Assembly: GCA_027922465.2 (NCBI GenBank)
Contig: BQMF02000036.1
Coordinates: 1,426,001-1,490,000 of the forward strand
Direction: 5' to 3'
Source of the DNA: Turritopsis dohrnii
Taxonomy: Eukaryota > Cnidaria > Hydrozoa > Anthoathecata > Oceaniidae
Length of the DNA stretch: 64,000 nt
Shown piece after piece: positions 9,357-20,253 of the stretch (positions are counted from its first letter, which is position 1; each line of letters opens with the position of its first letter). A program made the position numbers and the translations under genes. The notes under the pieces are model-generated. The model ran no database searches, was not told the origin of the DNA, and was given only the letters and a program-made list of their open reading frames with translations.

Positions 9357-10119
9357 AAACATTTCGATACGCATATTACATTGGAAAAGTTGTATTCATT
9401 TCAACTTTTCACGTATCGTGCCGAAACGTATCAAGATCAATCAATCTGGCCAATCAGATGTTAAATTTTTAATACGATATGCATATCAAAAGGTATAAGT
9501 GGAAATCCCGCTTTATAACCCCATCAACAATTTCGGATAGAATTTATATTTGAGGTTTTGACGTGTTACAACAAATTAAGGTTTACTTGTGTGAAGGGAT
9601 AGAAATTAAGTTAAGGAAAAAACAAAGATGCTTTTGATTATACCGGTACTTTTCTTACTGGAACTCTAAATAATTCAAACAACTTGATTTTTTCTTTTCT
9701 CGTCCCTATGCAAGGACGAGAAACTTCACGACAGAATAACTTTTCTTGTGAGTTTCCTTGGCTAGGGCATTAATGTATTTTACCCAATTATGGCTCCTTT
9801 AGCTCAAAATAGATTTTTTACTGCGCATGCACCATTTTTAGTTTCATTATGTGGCTACCTGACAGCCCTTACAAAGTTACTGGGTGAATACATTCATGTG
9901 TTTGGTATAATTATGGCTCATTTCAACATTAAAAGCGTTTGCTACATTTGACGTAGGTTTACTGGATTTTCTCCATTTGTCATTGAAAATTTACTACATT
10001 AATCGGAGTTACTACATTTGTCGGTGTAACAACTGCTACACATAGAATTCCTCTAGCCATTAACTTTTACAAAGGTCAGTGTGCAGTCAGGTCATGGCGC
10101 GTCTGGAATGAAGTTCACC
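9357..10119. other. Non-coding stretch, no feature recognised
   Basis: AT-rich DNA without supported ORFs. Some short self-complementary segments occur near 9365-9480 (for example AACTTTTCACGTATCGTGCC) but no element boundary could be set. Confidence 0.4.
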
Positions 10120-10125
10120 GGATAC

Positions 10126-10907
10126 TACGATGGCCCTGAAGGCTCACTGTAGCACGCACATAAAAACTTGTCACGCGCACAAATTTTTTTTCACGCGACT
10201 TTTTTTTCATGCGCGGGGGTTTTTTTATGCACGCAACTTTTTTAAAAAATTTTCACACAGTTATTTTTGTTACGCGCGCAATTTTTTTTTTCATGTGCAT
10301 TTTTTTTCTTACGCACGCATTTTTTTTTATTATCTTAATCCCCATAAAAAGGAACACTCTTGCTGATGGGCTGGTATGGATTTTAGGCAATTTCGTGACT
10401 TGTTTTCACCACGCTAGCACTTGGCGGTAGTCTAAAGCAATATTGCGGACAGTCGCTTACCTTGTTTATCGGCTAGGTCTTTTAGCAGAGATTCTTTGAT
10501 TTCTAGCTATTTTGGCCAAGGGTTCAGCAACTTGGAGATCTTATCCTTCTTGGCTGTTCAACACAGTGTCTTTATTATTCTGTCAACCTTAAAAACTTCG
10601 GTGAGTTCAGTTGAGTGAGTCCCTCCTCGTGGGAAAGATTTGTGGTAGTTTGATGTTAATGATACACGAAATAGTACATAAAAACAGGACCAGATTTCTT
10701 TTTAAGCGTGCACAGCATATCAGTTTTTCCGGTACGTGCAGTAAAATTCTTCTGTGCGCGTAAAAAAAAAAAATTGTGCGTGCAAAAAAATGTGTGCGTG
10801 TAAAAAAAATTAAAAGTTGCGTGTAAAAAAAATAGGTTGCGTGAAAAAAAATTTGTGCGCGTGACAAGTTTTTTTGCGTGTTGCAGTGAGCCTTCAGGGC
10901 CATCGTA
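10126..10907. mobile_element. Fold-back (long inverted repeat) element with 6-bp target duplication
   Basis: The ends TACGATGGCCCTGAAGGC and its complement are perfect, and homology continues inward for over 100 bases. The arms are T-runs or A-runs broken by ACGCGCA/TGCGCGT motifs. GGATAC flanks both ends (10120-10125 and 10908-10913), a clean 6-bp target duplication. No transposase is encoded; the apparent ORFs are Phe- or Lys-rich products of the homopolymers. Confidence 0.85.
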
Positions 10908-11133
10908 GGATACATACTCGATGGTACGAACTATCACACCAGCTCGTCTTGTTTTTCGTTATTGAATAAGCTTTAAAGACTCAGCACAGCTCTTCGTTGT
11001 ACCACAACAGCCCGCTATAATGAATTTTGCGATAAGGAACATCCCCAATGTTATAGATATGAGAAAAATTCAATACTTGAACACCTTAATACGACAATGG
11101 TAGATGAGAATGTAACTAGTTTATTGACTCTAA

Positions 11134-11528
11134 GGGGCTGTTCATATGGAGGTGAGCTGGCCCGGTTAACCGGGCTAGCTCACTTAGCAGAGATCTCACT
11201 GTTATTAAGAAATCTTTAGAAAAATAAATTGTGTTCATATGAAAAGCGGGCTGGCTCACTTAAGTGAGATCTCATTTCATTTGACCGGGATCTCACCTAG
11301 GTGAGATGAAATTTGTTCATATGAACAGACCAGCCCGGCTTAGTGGGATAGATTTTAGACAAGTGCGCACGCGTCGAAATTCGAATTATTGTCTACGTGA
11401 TTTAAACAACATTCTCCAGCCCGGTTAAGTGGGATGAGAAAAGCCATATGAACGCTGGATGAATTTCATCTCATTCAAGTGAGCCAGCCCGGTTAACCGG
11501 GCCAGCTCACCTCCATATGAAAAGCCCC
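11134..11528. mobile_element. Harbinger-type MITE with internal palindromes
   Basis: The ends read GGGGCTGTTCATATGGAGG and its near-complement, with a 3-bp TAA duplication on both sides (11131-11133 and 11529-11531). Inside the termini, CCCGGTTAACCGGGC palindromes and GTGAGATCTCA-like sequences repeat, giving a strongly self-pairing 395-bp element without coding capacity. Harbinger assignment rests on the TAA target and the MITE form. Confidence 0.75.
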
Positions 11529-11531
11529 TAA

Positions 11532-11935
11532 AAATAAATTTTGTTCTCAAGAAATCCAATCAGAATATTGCTTATAACTACTACAGTTAAACTTTGAATT
11601 GAAGTATAAACAATAATTAAAACTATTTTAATAGCAATTAATCAAACTAAAAATTCCCACCAATTTGATATATGTACTTCATGAACAGAAACGAACAAGT
11701 GATTCCGTTTACCGTAATTGAAGGGGAAAATTCATTGGTAATGAAGCACAGATAAAATGAAAGCTTTCTTCAAAGTTCAGCTTCAATCTTACAAATAACT
11801 AGTAACATCATGAAGGGTTTTATTGTGTCTGATATATTAATATGGTATACGATATAATGATACTTCTATGCTGTTGGCATGTTCAAACATGCATATAGCC
11901 AAATAATAATTTATTAATAATAACGTATTAGGTAT
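11532..11935. other. Non-coding stretch, no feature recognised
   Basis: AT-rich sequence with stops in all frames and no recognised repeat. Confidence 0.5.
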
Positions 11936-12195
11936 TATTTTACGTGGCTGGCCACACTCAGTTGCTACTGCATCTGTTTTCCAGCTGGGGAAACAGCTAA
12001 GGCTGGAGGATCCGGAGTATTTGACTCTCTCATCAGTGACACAAACCTAATCAAGGGCCTGTGCTCTCCTGGATGACCCCCTGCAACACCCGATGTATCA
12101 TCTACCCAATTTCCCTCACATGGGATTGGTCGACCTGACGTTGTGGTATATTCACTCGCTCATGGTACGAAGGGGAATCACCATGCAAGAATGAA
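11936..12195 (-). repeat. tRNA-derived SINE, copy 1 (head degraded)
   Basis: Shares the body of the copies at 23.2 and 41.8 kb, including CACTCAGTTGC, TGACACAAACC and CCAATTTCCCTCACATGG. The tRNA-like head at the right side is diverged past about 12165. Confidence 0.75.
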
Positions 12196-12770
12196 TATAC
12201 TTTGCATAAACTTTGTCCTTTGTTGACAGTCGAAACCGTACCCAAAACTTAATTCCCCTGTTCATTACATGATAAACTCTGATTTAAACTGAATTATGAC
12301 AGCATCCTGCAAGAATGTGCGCTTGAAGTATCGTAGGTTTTTGGATTTCCCAGATTAAACATTAATATTTTCTACCAATGCTACGCATTAATGATGTCTT
12401 CAGAGGATTATGGTGAAAATTTGATAAAAGGTTCAGTTAGATTTGGGTGCCTACAGATACAAAATTCAAAGTTTTGGCAGTCTACGAAGGAAGTAAATAA
12501 CACGAGCGGGAGATTCGGAGACATCAAAAACCGATTTTCGTTTACATCGTGAAACTACTCATCAGGGACGGACTTAGGATAGTGTACTGGTACAACTGCA
12601 CCAGTAACATTCGGTATGTTGAAAAACAAGGTGTTTCCCTTAGATAAGATAAAAACAGTTCAGTTTCAATCTCTGAAACCTTCGATTTTCCAGACTGTGA
12701 CATATTGCACCGTCGGGCTTCTTGTTGGGCTGTATATTCTCTCGGGAATTTTCACTGTTATTATTCTGTT
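12196..12770. other. Non-coding stretch, no feature recognised
   Basis: No supported exon. A short plus-strand ORF begins at 12616 with a hydrophobic segment but lacks splice or family support. Confidence 0.4.
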
Positions 12771-12839
12771 ATTATTTTACAATGTTTGTTCGTGTAAAAA
12801 ATATGAAACAGTGTGCCGTCTCCAAAAATACATGTTCGC

Positions 12840-13490
12840 AAGGTCGGTTATCGGCATCGCTTTTTGCACCACTTAACTGCTGCAAAGTTACGGAGTTTCT
12901 AGGGGAGTTTTGAGATCTGTCTGACAGGTGCAAGCTCGACTGGTGAAAGTTGATAGGCTGTAGCTTGGAATGTTTGGGCAATCAGCAGTATGCTCTTATC
13001 CAGATTTTTTAGCACCATTGGCAGAGAAATTGAAACATCTTCATCGCCAGTTGCATTCTTTACATCCTCGACAGCGTTTCACACTCTTGCGAGAGGACCC
13101 AGAGCATTAGTTATCTTTTGTTGTACCTTTTCCTATGACGTATCTACTGCCACCTTTCCTTTAGACATGAGAAGAGCCTTGAAATCGTTCAGTTTTTGAG
13201 GCTGATCGACATTACTAGGTACTGCATTTTCCATTAAAATTGTGTCAAAAACATCGTTTTCAGGAAGAAATTTCCAGCCATTTCCCGAGGCAAACTCCAT
13301 TTAAATTTGTCCTCAGACTTAACCACACGAAAACGTTTACACGGTGATTCCAAGGGAGAACTGTTTTCTTCCATAAAACGTTTCCCTTAGCCAGATGACT
13401 CCCCTTCGTTGTTGGAAGTACTGACAACAACATCCACCACGTCTCTTCTCAACTGAACGGGTGTTGTGACAGATGAATCTTCCATTGTTA
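12840..13490 (-). pseudogene. Decayed gag-like fragment of a retroelement
   Basis: Translated on the minus strand in shifting frames, the region yields blocks resembling the gag-like proteins abundant in cnidarian retroelements. One block has FKWSLPREMAGNFF; another has LNDFKALLMSKGKV, then a Gln/Lys helix and ALGPL; the last reads LPMVLKNLDKSILLIAQTFQ. Several stops and frameshifts separate them. A short upstream ORF starts MEDSSVTTPVQL near 13485. Attribution to a DIRS-like or other retroelement is from memory of such proteins and uncertain. No RT or recombinase is present nearby. Confidence 0.4.
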
Positions 13491-13678
13491 TGTAAAAATA
13501 AATGTCGATAAATGAAAAACTACTGTAGATGGATGGAACGACGCGATAAATAACAAGTAAAGCCAAATAATAACACTGTAGATATCTCTCGAGAACTATA
13601 TAAATGTTCAGAACACAACTCTTCACTTCGCGTGAATTGATTAGTTGGAATAATTAAATCGTGACGAATGAGTCTACA

Positions 13679-14231
13679 CCATATTTCCTTATATTTCCTC
13701 TAACAAACGCCGCGTCGTTTATTACAAATGCCAACTTTTGGATACGCCGTTTAATAGAGGGCGGCGTTTACAACAACACTCGAAAATTTGAAAAAAAAGA
13801 GTGATCTTCATCCGTTGCTTCCGTTACTTGTTCCAATAAAGCAGCACCAGTCGACCAAGAGGACTCCTTTTTATGCAACTGAAATGTACAACAAGATGTC
13901 AGACAAGGAAGATTTTATTGGGACATATTGCCGATTGAATTGTCCAAGCTCGTAACATTTTTTAAGATACGAGAATTCAGTTTGAATGTTCTTGTGCAAT
14001 TAACTACACATCAATTAACATTCATGCGGGCGTAGAAGAATTTGTAAAATGATTTAACTATTAAACTCTCGTTCAGCCTGTTTTCTAGTAAACGCCGCTT
14101 TTCAAGATGCGGCGTTTATCGGAGGGCGGAGTTTGTTACAAATGTTTGTCCATAAGTTCGGTGGTTAATAGAGGGAGGCGTTTATTGAAGGAGGCGTTTA
14201 TTGAAGGCGGCGTTTATTAGAGAAAATACGG
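13679..14231. mobile_element. Non-autonomous element with CCGTATTTCCTCTAATAAACG-type ends, copy 1 (diverged)
   Basis: The left end reads TTTCCTCTAACAAACGCCGC and the right end GGCGTTTATTAGAGAAAATACGG followed by TA. Internal GGCGGCGTTTA units repeat near both ends. It is the same family as the intact copy at 54387-54820. The left tip is disturbed by a 10-bp duplication. Confidence 0.7.
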
Positions 14232-15610
14232 TATCTGATTACTTTTAGAATTGGATTAACTGGTAGCATGAACGTATAAAGAGAAGTCCATGCAGGTATT
14301 GCCATTGTACACTGTCTCTGGCTTGACTTAAACCCACCGGTACCGAAAAACTCTCACCTTAAAGGAGGAAAAATCAACCATCATGCTGCGGAGGTGTAAG
14401 AGCATACATAGGTGTCCAAACATTAGAGAATTTTTAAATGTATTCAATAAGAGAAGTGTATTTTGTTTATAATAACTGAAATTATCATGGCAATCGATGT
14501 GGTTGATTTGTCAAAAGGTTTTCTAGTGCTGTTGTCGATCCTAGTGGATTTCCTGGGAAAAAATGTAGCGAAAGAGAAATCCCTTGTTAGACTTTTCTCG
14601 TGTTTTAATGCCTATTATTCTTACTCTAGTACATTTCACCGAAACTGTTTACGATATAAACAATATGCAGTATCGCCTCATGTTTTCACATGACTTCTCC
14701 TCCATTGTTGCAAAACGTATAACATAGTCATACGATTGCGCTTCGCTCATATGACCAAAAAAGCTTCGGCGATGGAGTATATTGCTATGATAAACAATGT
14801 CAACAAAAACATTCATGCACGGTCAAGTCATATCAGAAAAAACGATCGAAAAAAGATTGAAGATGTAATGTAATGTATCACCCTATCACGAAATGGAAGA
14901 CATGGAAAGAGAAGAAGTCACTGACCAAGGTTTGTCATTGATAATCACATGTGTTTTTCACAATATTACGACAATCGAAACATATGGTAAGAAATATGTT
15001 GCTTTGTGTCTAACTCTTCATAAGAAAAATTAAATTCAGAAACTTAAAATGATATATATATTTACACGTATTAAAATATGTCCAACACTGTCCAGTTATT
15101 ATGATCAGTTTAAAATGGTATAGATTGTATAACATGGACAATGTTGGAAACGTTTTAAGACAACCTTTAAAAATGGAGCTTTTAAATTTTCTTATATTTA
15201 TGGTGGTGATATATTGGAGTGCGTTTGTAGGTCAAGCTGAAATTTCTTGAAAATTCTTCTGTTTATCCACTTGGATGACATTCCAGTTCATCCATCCATT
15301 CTTTCATTCATTCATCTATTTGAATTTCATTTGTTTGTCTGATCTGGGTGAGTTTAATAGCCTCTTAACATTGCACCATACCGTGCAAAAACCGGCAACG
15401 TTTGCAAATATTATGTCATATGGAAACGAATCTACCAGGGTGAGTTGGATAGTCATTTCAATTCATTTTACTTCAGACCAGGATGAATTAGGTGAATCGG
15501 TGGGTTTTTGGTCCTAATCTTAAACAAACCTAAAAGCACCTATAAATCGAATATTTTCATATTTTTGTATTTTCCCATATGGTAATTACTTGATCAGCAA
15601 TTATGCTGCC
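14232..15610. other. Non-coding stretch, no feature recognised
   Basis: AT-rich, with only short ORFs (for example 14463-14693 and 15275-15517) lacking domain or splice support. Confidence 0.45.
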
Positions 15611-15689
15611 TAAAGCCGGTTTTCCACTAGGCGATTTTTTTCGCGCGAAGCGACTTTTTTCGCCGCGAAAAAAGTCGCGGTAAAAAAAA

Positions 15690-17044
15690 TTGATTTCCAC
15701 TAGCAGTACGAAAGTGCGCCAAAAATCAAAACATTTTGTAAACATGAAAAAAACAAGACGTTCATTTCTGTTAAGAAAACTCTTTATAATAAAGTTGTTG
15801 TTACTTCGAAAACGTAAGAAAAGAAAAGAAAAATACAAAAAGAGATATTGGGTTCGACGACTATATCAGGAGCGTAAAGAAAAGGGCGAATACCATCTTC
15901 TGATACAAGATTTAAAGCTGTACGATCAAGAATTGTTTTTTCAATATTTCAGAATGTCGTCAACAGTTTTTGAAACTCTTCTTTCATGGGTAGCACCATC
16001 TTTACAAAAAGAAAAAACTAAAATGCGAGAGCCAATTGGTCCCTGTGAAAGATTGTGTGTGACTATGCGATACTTAGTCACAGGAGATGCACAAATTACT
16101 CTAGCTTCAAATTTTCGCATGAGTCCAGCTGTTGTTGGGAGAATAATAAGTGAAACCTGCCAAGTATTATGGGATACCTTGATTGAGAAAGGGTATCTTG
16201 AAACGCCTAACTCTGAGGAAGACTGGAAGCAAATTGCATCACCCTTTAAAGTAGATGGAATTTTCCAAACGCAATCGGTGCTATTGATGGTAAGCACGTC
16301 GTCATGCAGGCACCTGCACGATCAGGATCGTCTTTTTTTAACTACAAAAAAACACACAGTATTGTTCTGATGGCAATTTGTGATGCTGCATATAAATTTG
16401 TATTGGTGGATATTGGTGATAGTGGCAGACAAAGCGATGGAAGTGTGTATGCAAATAGTCACTTAGGCTATGCTATTGAAAATGACTTCCTGAATATTCC
16501 CACCGAATCCAAGTTACAAGACTCTTCACGTGTCCTTCCATATGTATTTGTTGGGGACGACGCCTTTGGTTTGAAGCCCCATATGATGAAACCATATCCT
16601 TCTCAGAATTTATCAGTTGATAAACGAGTATTTAATTATCGACTGTCACGTGCTCGAAGGGTTGTTGAAAACGCTTTTGGAATAGTTGCAAGTCGTTTTC
16701 GTATATTTCGCAGACCCATCATTGCAAATGTTGAAAAAGTGGTTCTAGTAACGAAAGCAGTTGTTTCTTTGCATAATTTTTTAATGTCTGTAAACGCAAA
16801 TGATAATAATTACAATTACTGCCCTAATAACTTTGTTGATCAAGATGGAGATGGTGGATTTATTGCTGGACAGTGGAGGAAGGACTCACAGGATATCCAG
16901 GGCTTACAACAAATTGATCACGCTGGTTCAAATAACCATTCAAAACAGGCAAGTAAAATCAGAGATGAATTTAAAAGTTACTTTAACGCAGAAGGTGCAA
17001 TAGATTGGCAATGGGATGTAGTAAACAGTACAGGAAATCATTAA
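15690..17044 (+). pseudogene. Harbinger transposase (DDE_Tnp_4 nuclease), one frameshift
   Basis: The nuclease catalyses cut-and-paste transposition. The N-terminal frame (15690 to about 16250) has a basic leader and the usual helical region (FQYFRMSSTVFETLL, NFRMSPAVVGRII). The catalytic core continues one frame over, to 17044. The first Asp is in AIDGKHV (near 16280), the second in the GDDAFG motif, and the Glu in VVENAFGIVASRFRIF. Around 16245-16256 one base appears missing: the conserved WNFPNAIG block is encoded there in the second frame. Without the shift the protein would be about 450 aa, longer than many Harbinger nucleases because of the lysine-rich leader and an Asn-rich tail. An intron explanation is poor, since no splice pair restores the motif. 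Confidence 0.9.
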
Positions 17045-17122
17045 CAGACGCACTTAGGAACATAATGTAAATAAAAAAAATATGATGATAAAGTAGAAGA
17101 CATATTTACAAGCTATTCAATG

Positions 17123-18554
17123 TTACTGGCACTCTTCGTCGAATTCCAGTTCGAACAACAACTGACTAATTTTTATTTTAGCCATTCTGTTCTTTTTAGG
17201 AGGCAATTTTCTTAAAATGGGTATTAGACTTTTACAATAGTGTGTATCTTCACACTCAGGCTCAGGCTCCGATGATTTTTTTAATTCTTTCTCCATATCT
17301 GCCAACTGTTTCATTATCAACTCATCCGAACTATCGTCGGACTTTCGTTTTCTGTTTGACGTTGCTACGTTTGGCTTCGGAATTACTATAGGTGATGATG
17401 GCGGTGTAAAAATATCCGGCTGAGTATACATTACTGGCAGGTTGCTTTCAGAAGGCCTGTTCGCTGTCTTTTCATGGAGAAAAGCCATCTGATCAAAGTA
17501 TTTACACTTTGGTAGTGAGGAAGCAGCTGCTCCAGACCGAGTCATCCTGGTACGCTTGTCCAAGCACTTCTTTAAATTATCCTTCAAGTTTTTTAATTGG
17601 CGCTGAAGGAAGTCAACTAAAATTTATACAGAAAGTATTATTAAAAACATTTACAAAGTAGGCCGTGCTCCACCTATAAAGAAATATATCACAATGTATA
17701 TCGCATTGCGTCAGATATAGATATTTTTTCGAATCGAGCTCGTAAAAGTTTTTCTTCTCGTGCTCTCCTGAAATATTTTCAAAGAAAGCCGACAGCCTTT
17801 GGGAATACTATCGTGACGTCTGAAAATGTTCATTCATTTTTTCAAAAGTTATTGAAGTAACTTTTTTTCGTTGTGCAAGCAAACCAAAGCAAATTTATTT
17901 AATCGTAATGTTGAAACAATAGATTGCATTCAAACGTGTCGAAATATCATCTCAATTGTGAAATGCTGAACTAAATTTCTTTATAAAGATATCTATAACC
18001 TGAAATGTACAGGGGGGAGAGCACGTGGCCTTCAACTCATACGTGACACTCAACTTACCATCTTTATTAAATGTTTTGGATATACACAACCAAGCATTAG
18101 TTTTGGATGTTCTGTCTTTGTAGGAAGGAGAATTCACATCCCACAAGCTCTTATATTTTCTCACCTAAAAAATTTAGATATAACGCTTTTATTCCACCAC
18201 GTGTTAATTCTACTTATATATTAACAAATAACTATAAAATACGAACCCAACTTTTTGTTTTATCAAATATAAAATTATTAACTGTACACTCACCTCTTCT
18301 ATAAATATTTCCTTTTCAAATTCGATGATATGACCGATTTCTGTTTCTTCTTGAATAATCACTCCTTCTTCTTCTTCCACAGGGCTGGCTAAACTTTCAT
18401 GCAAAACGTCAGACTCTGACATATTGTTTTCATCGGGTATTGTCCAAACTGTGTCTGTTTGGTTTGCAGCATTCGCAGCAGCAAGCAAAACGCTCAACTG
18501 ATCTGGACTGTGTTGCAGTTGTTGTATTAAATTTTGTACTAGTTGATCCGCCAT
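17123..18554 (-). CDS. Harbinger-encoded MADF-BESS DNA-binding partner protein, three exons
   Basis: Three exons joined with consistent phase give 286 aa: 18554-18294, 18164-18059 and 17616-17123, with donors GTGAGT and GTAAGT and acceptors TTTTTAG and ATTTTAG. Residues 1-75 are acidic and Gln-rich. A MADF domain starts around 80 (FIEEVRKYKSLWDVNSPSYKD) and runs across both introns to about 140. A BESS motif (CKSLIPILRKLPPKK to FELEF) closes the C-terminus. In Harbinger elements the second protein, Myb/SANT- or MADF-like, binds the termini and helps import the nuclease. All exons are open and the splice sites canonical, so it may be functional, unlike the nuclease partner. Confidence 0.88.
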
Positions 18555-18799
18555 ATTAGAAACTTCTTGATAATTAAATAGATTTATTAAAAACTTCTTG
18601 CTAGCACGACGAGATGGAGCAATCTGATTGGCTTGCGACTTTTTTCGCCACAAAAAGTAGAAATGAATCCTACTTTTTTTTTCGCTGAAGCGAATCGCTG
18701 ACTTCAGCATGATATGACGCAATATCACTACTGCGCATGCTTAGCGGCGAAAAAAGTCGCTTCGCGCGAATAAATTCGCCTAGTGGAAAACCGGCTTAA

Positions 18800-20181
18800 T
18801 GGCCCAGTTAGATATTTGGCCTCATTGCAGTCACTCGAATTTAGAAACAAATTTTACCTAGCTGAAGATGTTGATCTCAGATTCCCCACCAGAATAGCTT
18901 CACTGGTGGAAAGTAGATTGGACTAGAGCCTAAAAGGGTACCTGAGACACATATCTTAATTTACGTTTAAAAATATTCTATTCCATTTGAGGATCTGATC
19001 TGATCTGCAAAATTTCTTTATTCATTGAAATGAAGCGATTTGGTGTGGAACTGGTGTCTGTACATGCAGAGACTATCAAAGGAAGGTTATGGTATATATG
19101 ATAATGTAAATACATTGCAGTTTCATGGCTTTTCTCCTTGTGAATTGCAGAGCAGAAGAGACTAATATACTGACTGATTTGCTTGTCTCTATTGAGTTAC
19201 AAGATTGAGTGACTTTAATCCTATCAGTACAATGTACAATGTACTTTTTAGCAATAATTGCGATTCAGTTGACCTCCTCGATATTTTTCAAATGTCGAAA
19301 TTTTACCAAACTCGGTTTGATTTGTTTATTTGACGGAAATTATAACAAATTGGCCGATAGCAATTCTCAGTTATAAATAATTTATCAAGTAACTTATCAA
19401 GCATGCAGCAATATAATGAATGAAAACGAGATTGGCTTTGATAGTCTGATAACATAATGGCGTCTGAACTTAAATTTGGGAAAAGTGTATTCAAATATAT
19501 TTTTTTATGTGAATGTGTGATGGAGGTGGAATAGAGTTTCTTATAGCTCAGATCAGTCTTTTTTATCTTTCAATTAATTTACTGCTCAATGGTTTAACTA
19601 CAATAGACTACAACAGAATACAATAGAATCTCAGTTTAAACTCTAAACTGTGACCAAGTTTCATATCTAACCTCGTTTTCATGCGATTCATTGTTTCACT
19701 GATTTCATTGCTCTATAACATAATATTAGTCTCTATTATTTCCAATTCCCATAATGATATTTTAAACATTAAAAGCGAGGTTAGACACGACAACTCGGCC
19801 ACAATGCATCATTTAAACATAAATTCGAGAAAGGTCTATCATGTTTTGGAAAGTTATGTAGAAAAACCTGTAAAGAATACTACCACAACTAATTTGTTAT
19901 TCATTTATATTCCAGGAAAGAATAAGGTTGCTATTAAACCTTTTTCTTTCATTGCCACACAATATTCCAAAACATTTCGCAAAACGCAGCCATTAATACA
20001 TTAATTTTCATCTCACCCCTTCAATCCAAAATTCCGTTATGCAATATGTGATGTAGATGGAGAAATAAAAAATTGTACTCGCCTAGTGGAGATCTACTTG
20101 TGATTTAAATGACACGAGGGAGTATAATAGAATAAAATAGGATCTTTTCAAATATAGCTTCTCTCATAAGTCCATGATAAA
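18800..20181. other. Non-coding stretch, no certain gene
   Basis: Mostly AT-rich. A 107-aa plus-strand ORF at 19681-20004 starts with a hydrophobic signal-like stretch (LISLLYNIILVSII), but has no recognised family and no splice context, so I do not call it a gene. Confidence 0.4.
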
Positions 20182-20253
20182 ATGATATACCGGGTGAGTC
20201 AAAAAATAGTACCGGTGTTTCACAAGAACTATTTTTATACTGAAATAAACAAA

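Larger units (their letters stand above)
15614..18796. mobile_element. PIF/Harbinger DNA transposon, near-complete
   Basis: Terminal inverted repeats start AGCCGGTTTTCCACTAGGCG and are perfect for at least 20 bases. A TAA target duplication lies on each side (15611-15613 and 18797-18799). Subterminal GCGAAAAAAGTCGCTTCGCGCG palindromic sequence occurs at both ends. The 3183-bp body carries the two genes expected of this superfamily, convergently arranged: a DDE nuclease (plus) and a MADF-domain protein (minus). One frameshift in the nuclease makes this copy probably non-autonomous, but the termini and partner gene look young. Confidence 0.95.

Noticed and set aside
10130..10937. Phe/His-rich and Phe/Arg-rich ORFs
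   Set aside because: They are translations of T and A runs in the arms of the fold-back element.
16240..16310. Intron explaining the Harbinger frame change
   Set aside because: The WNFPNAIG block spans the junction in one frame directly after the lost base, leaving no room for an intron.
19681..20004. 107-aa ORF with signal-like start
   Set aside because: No family, no neighbouring exon; a chance ORF cannot be excluded.
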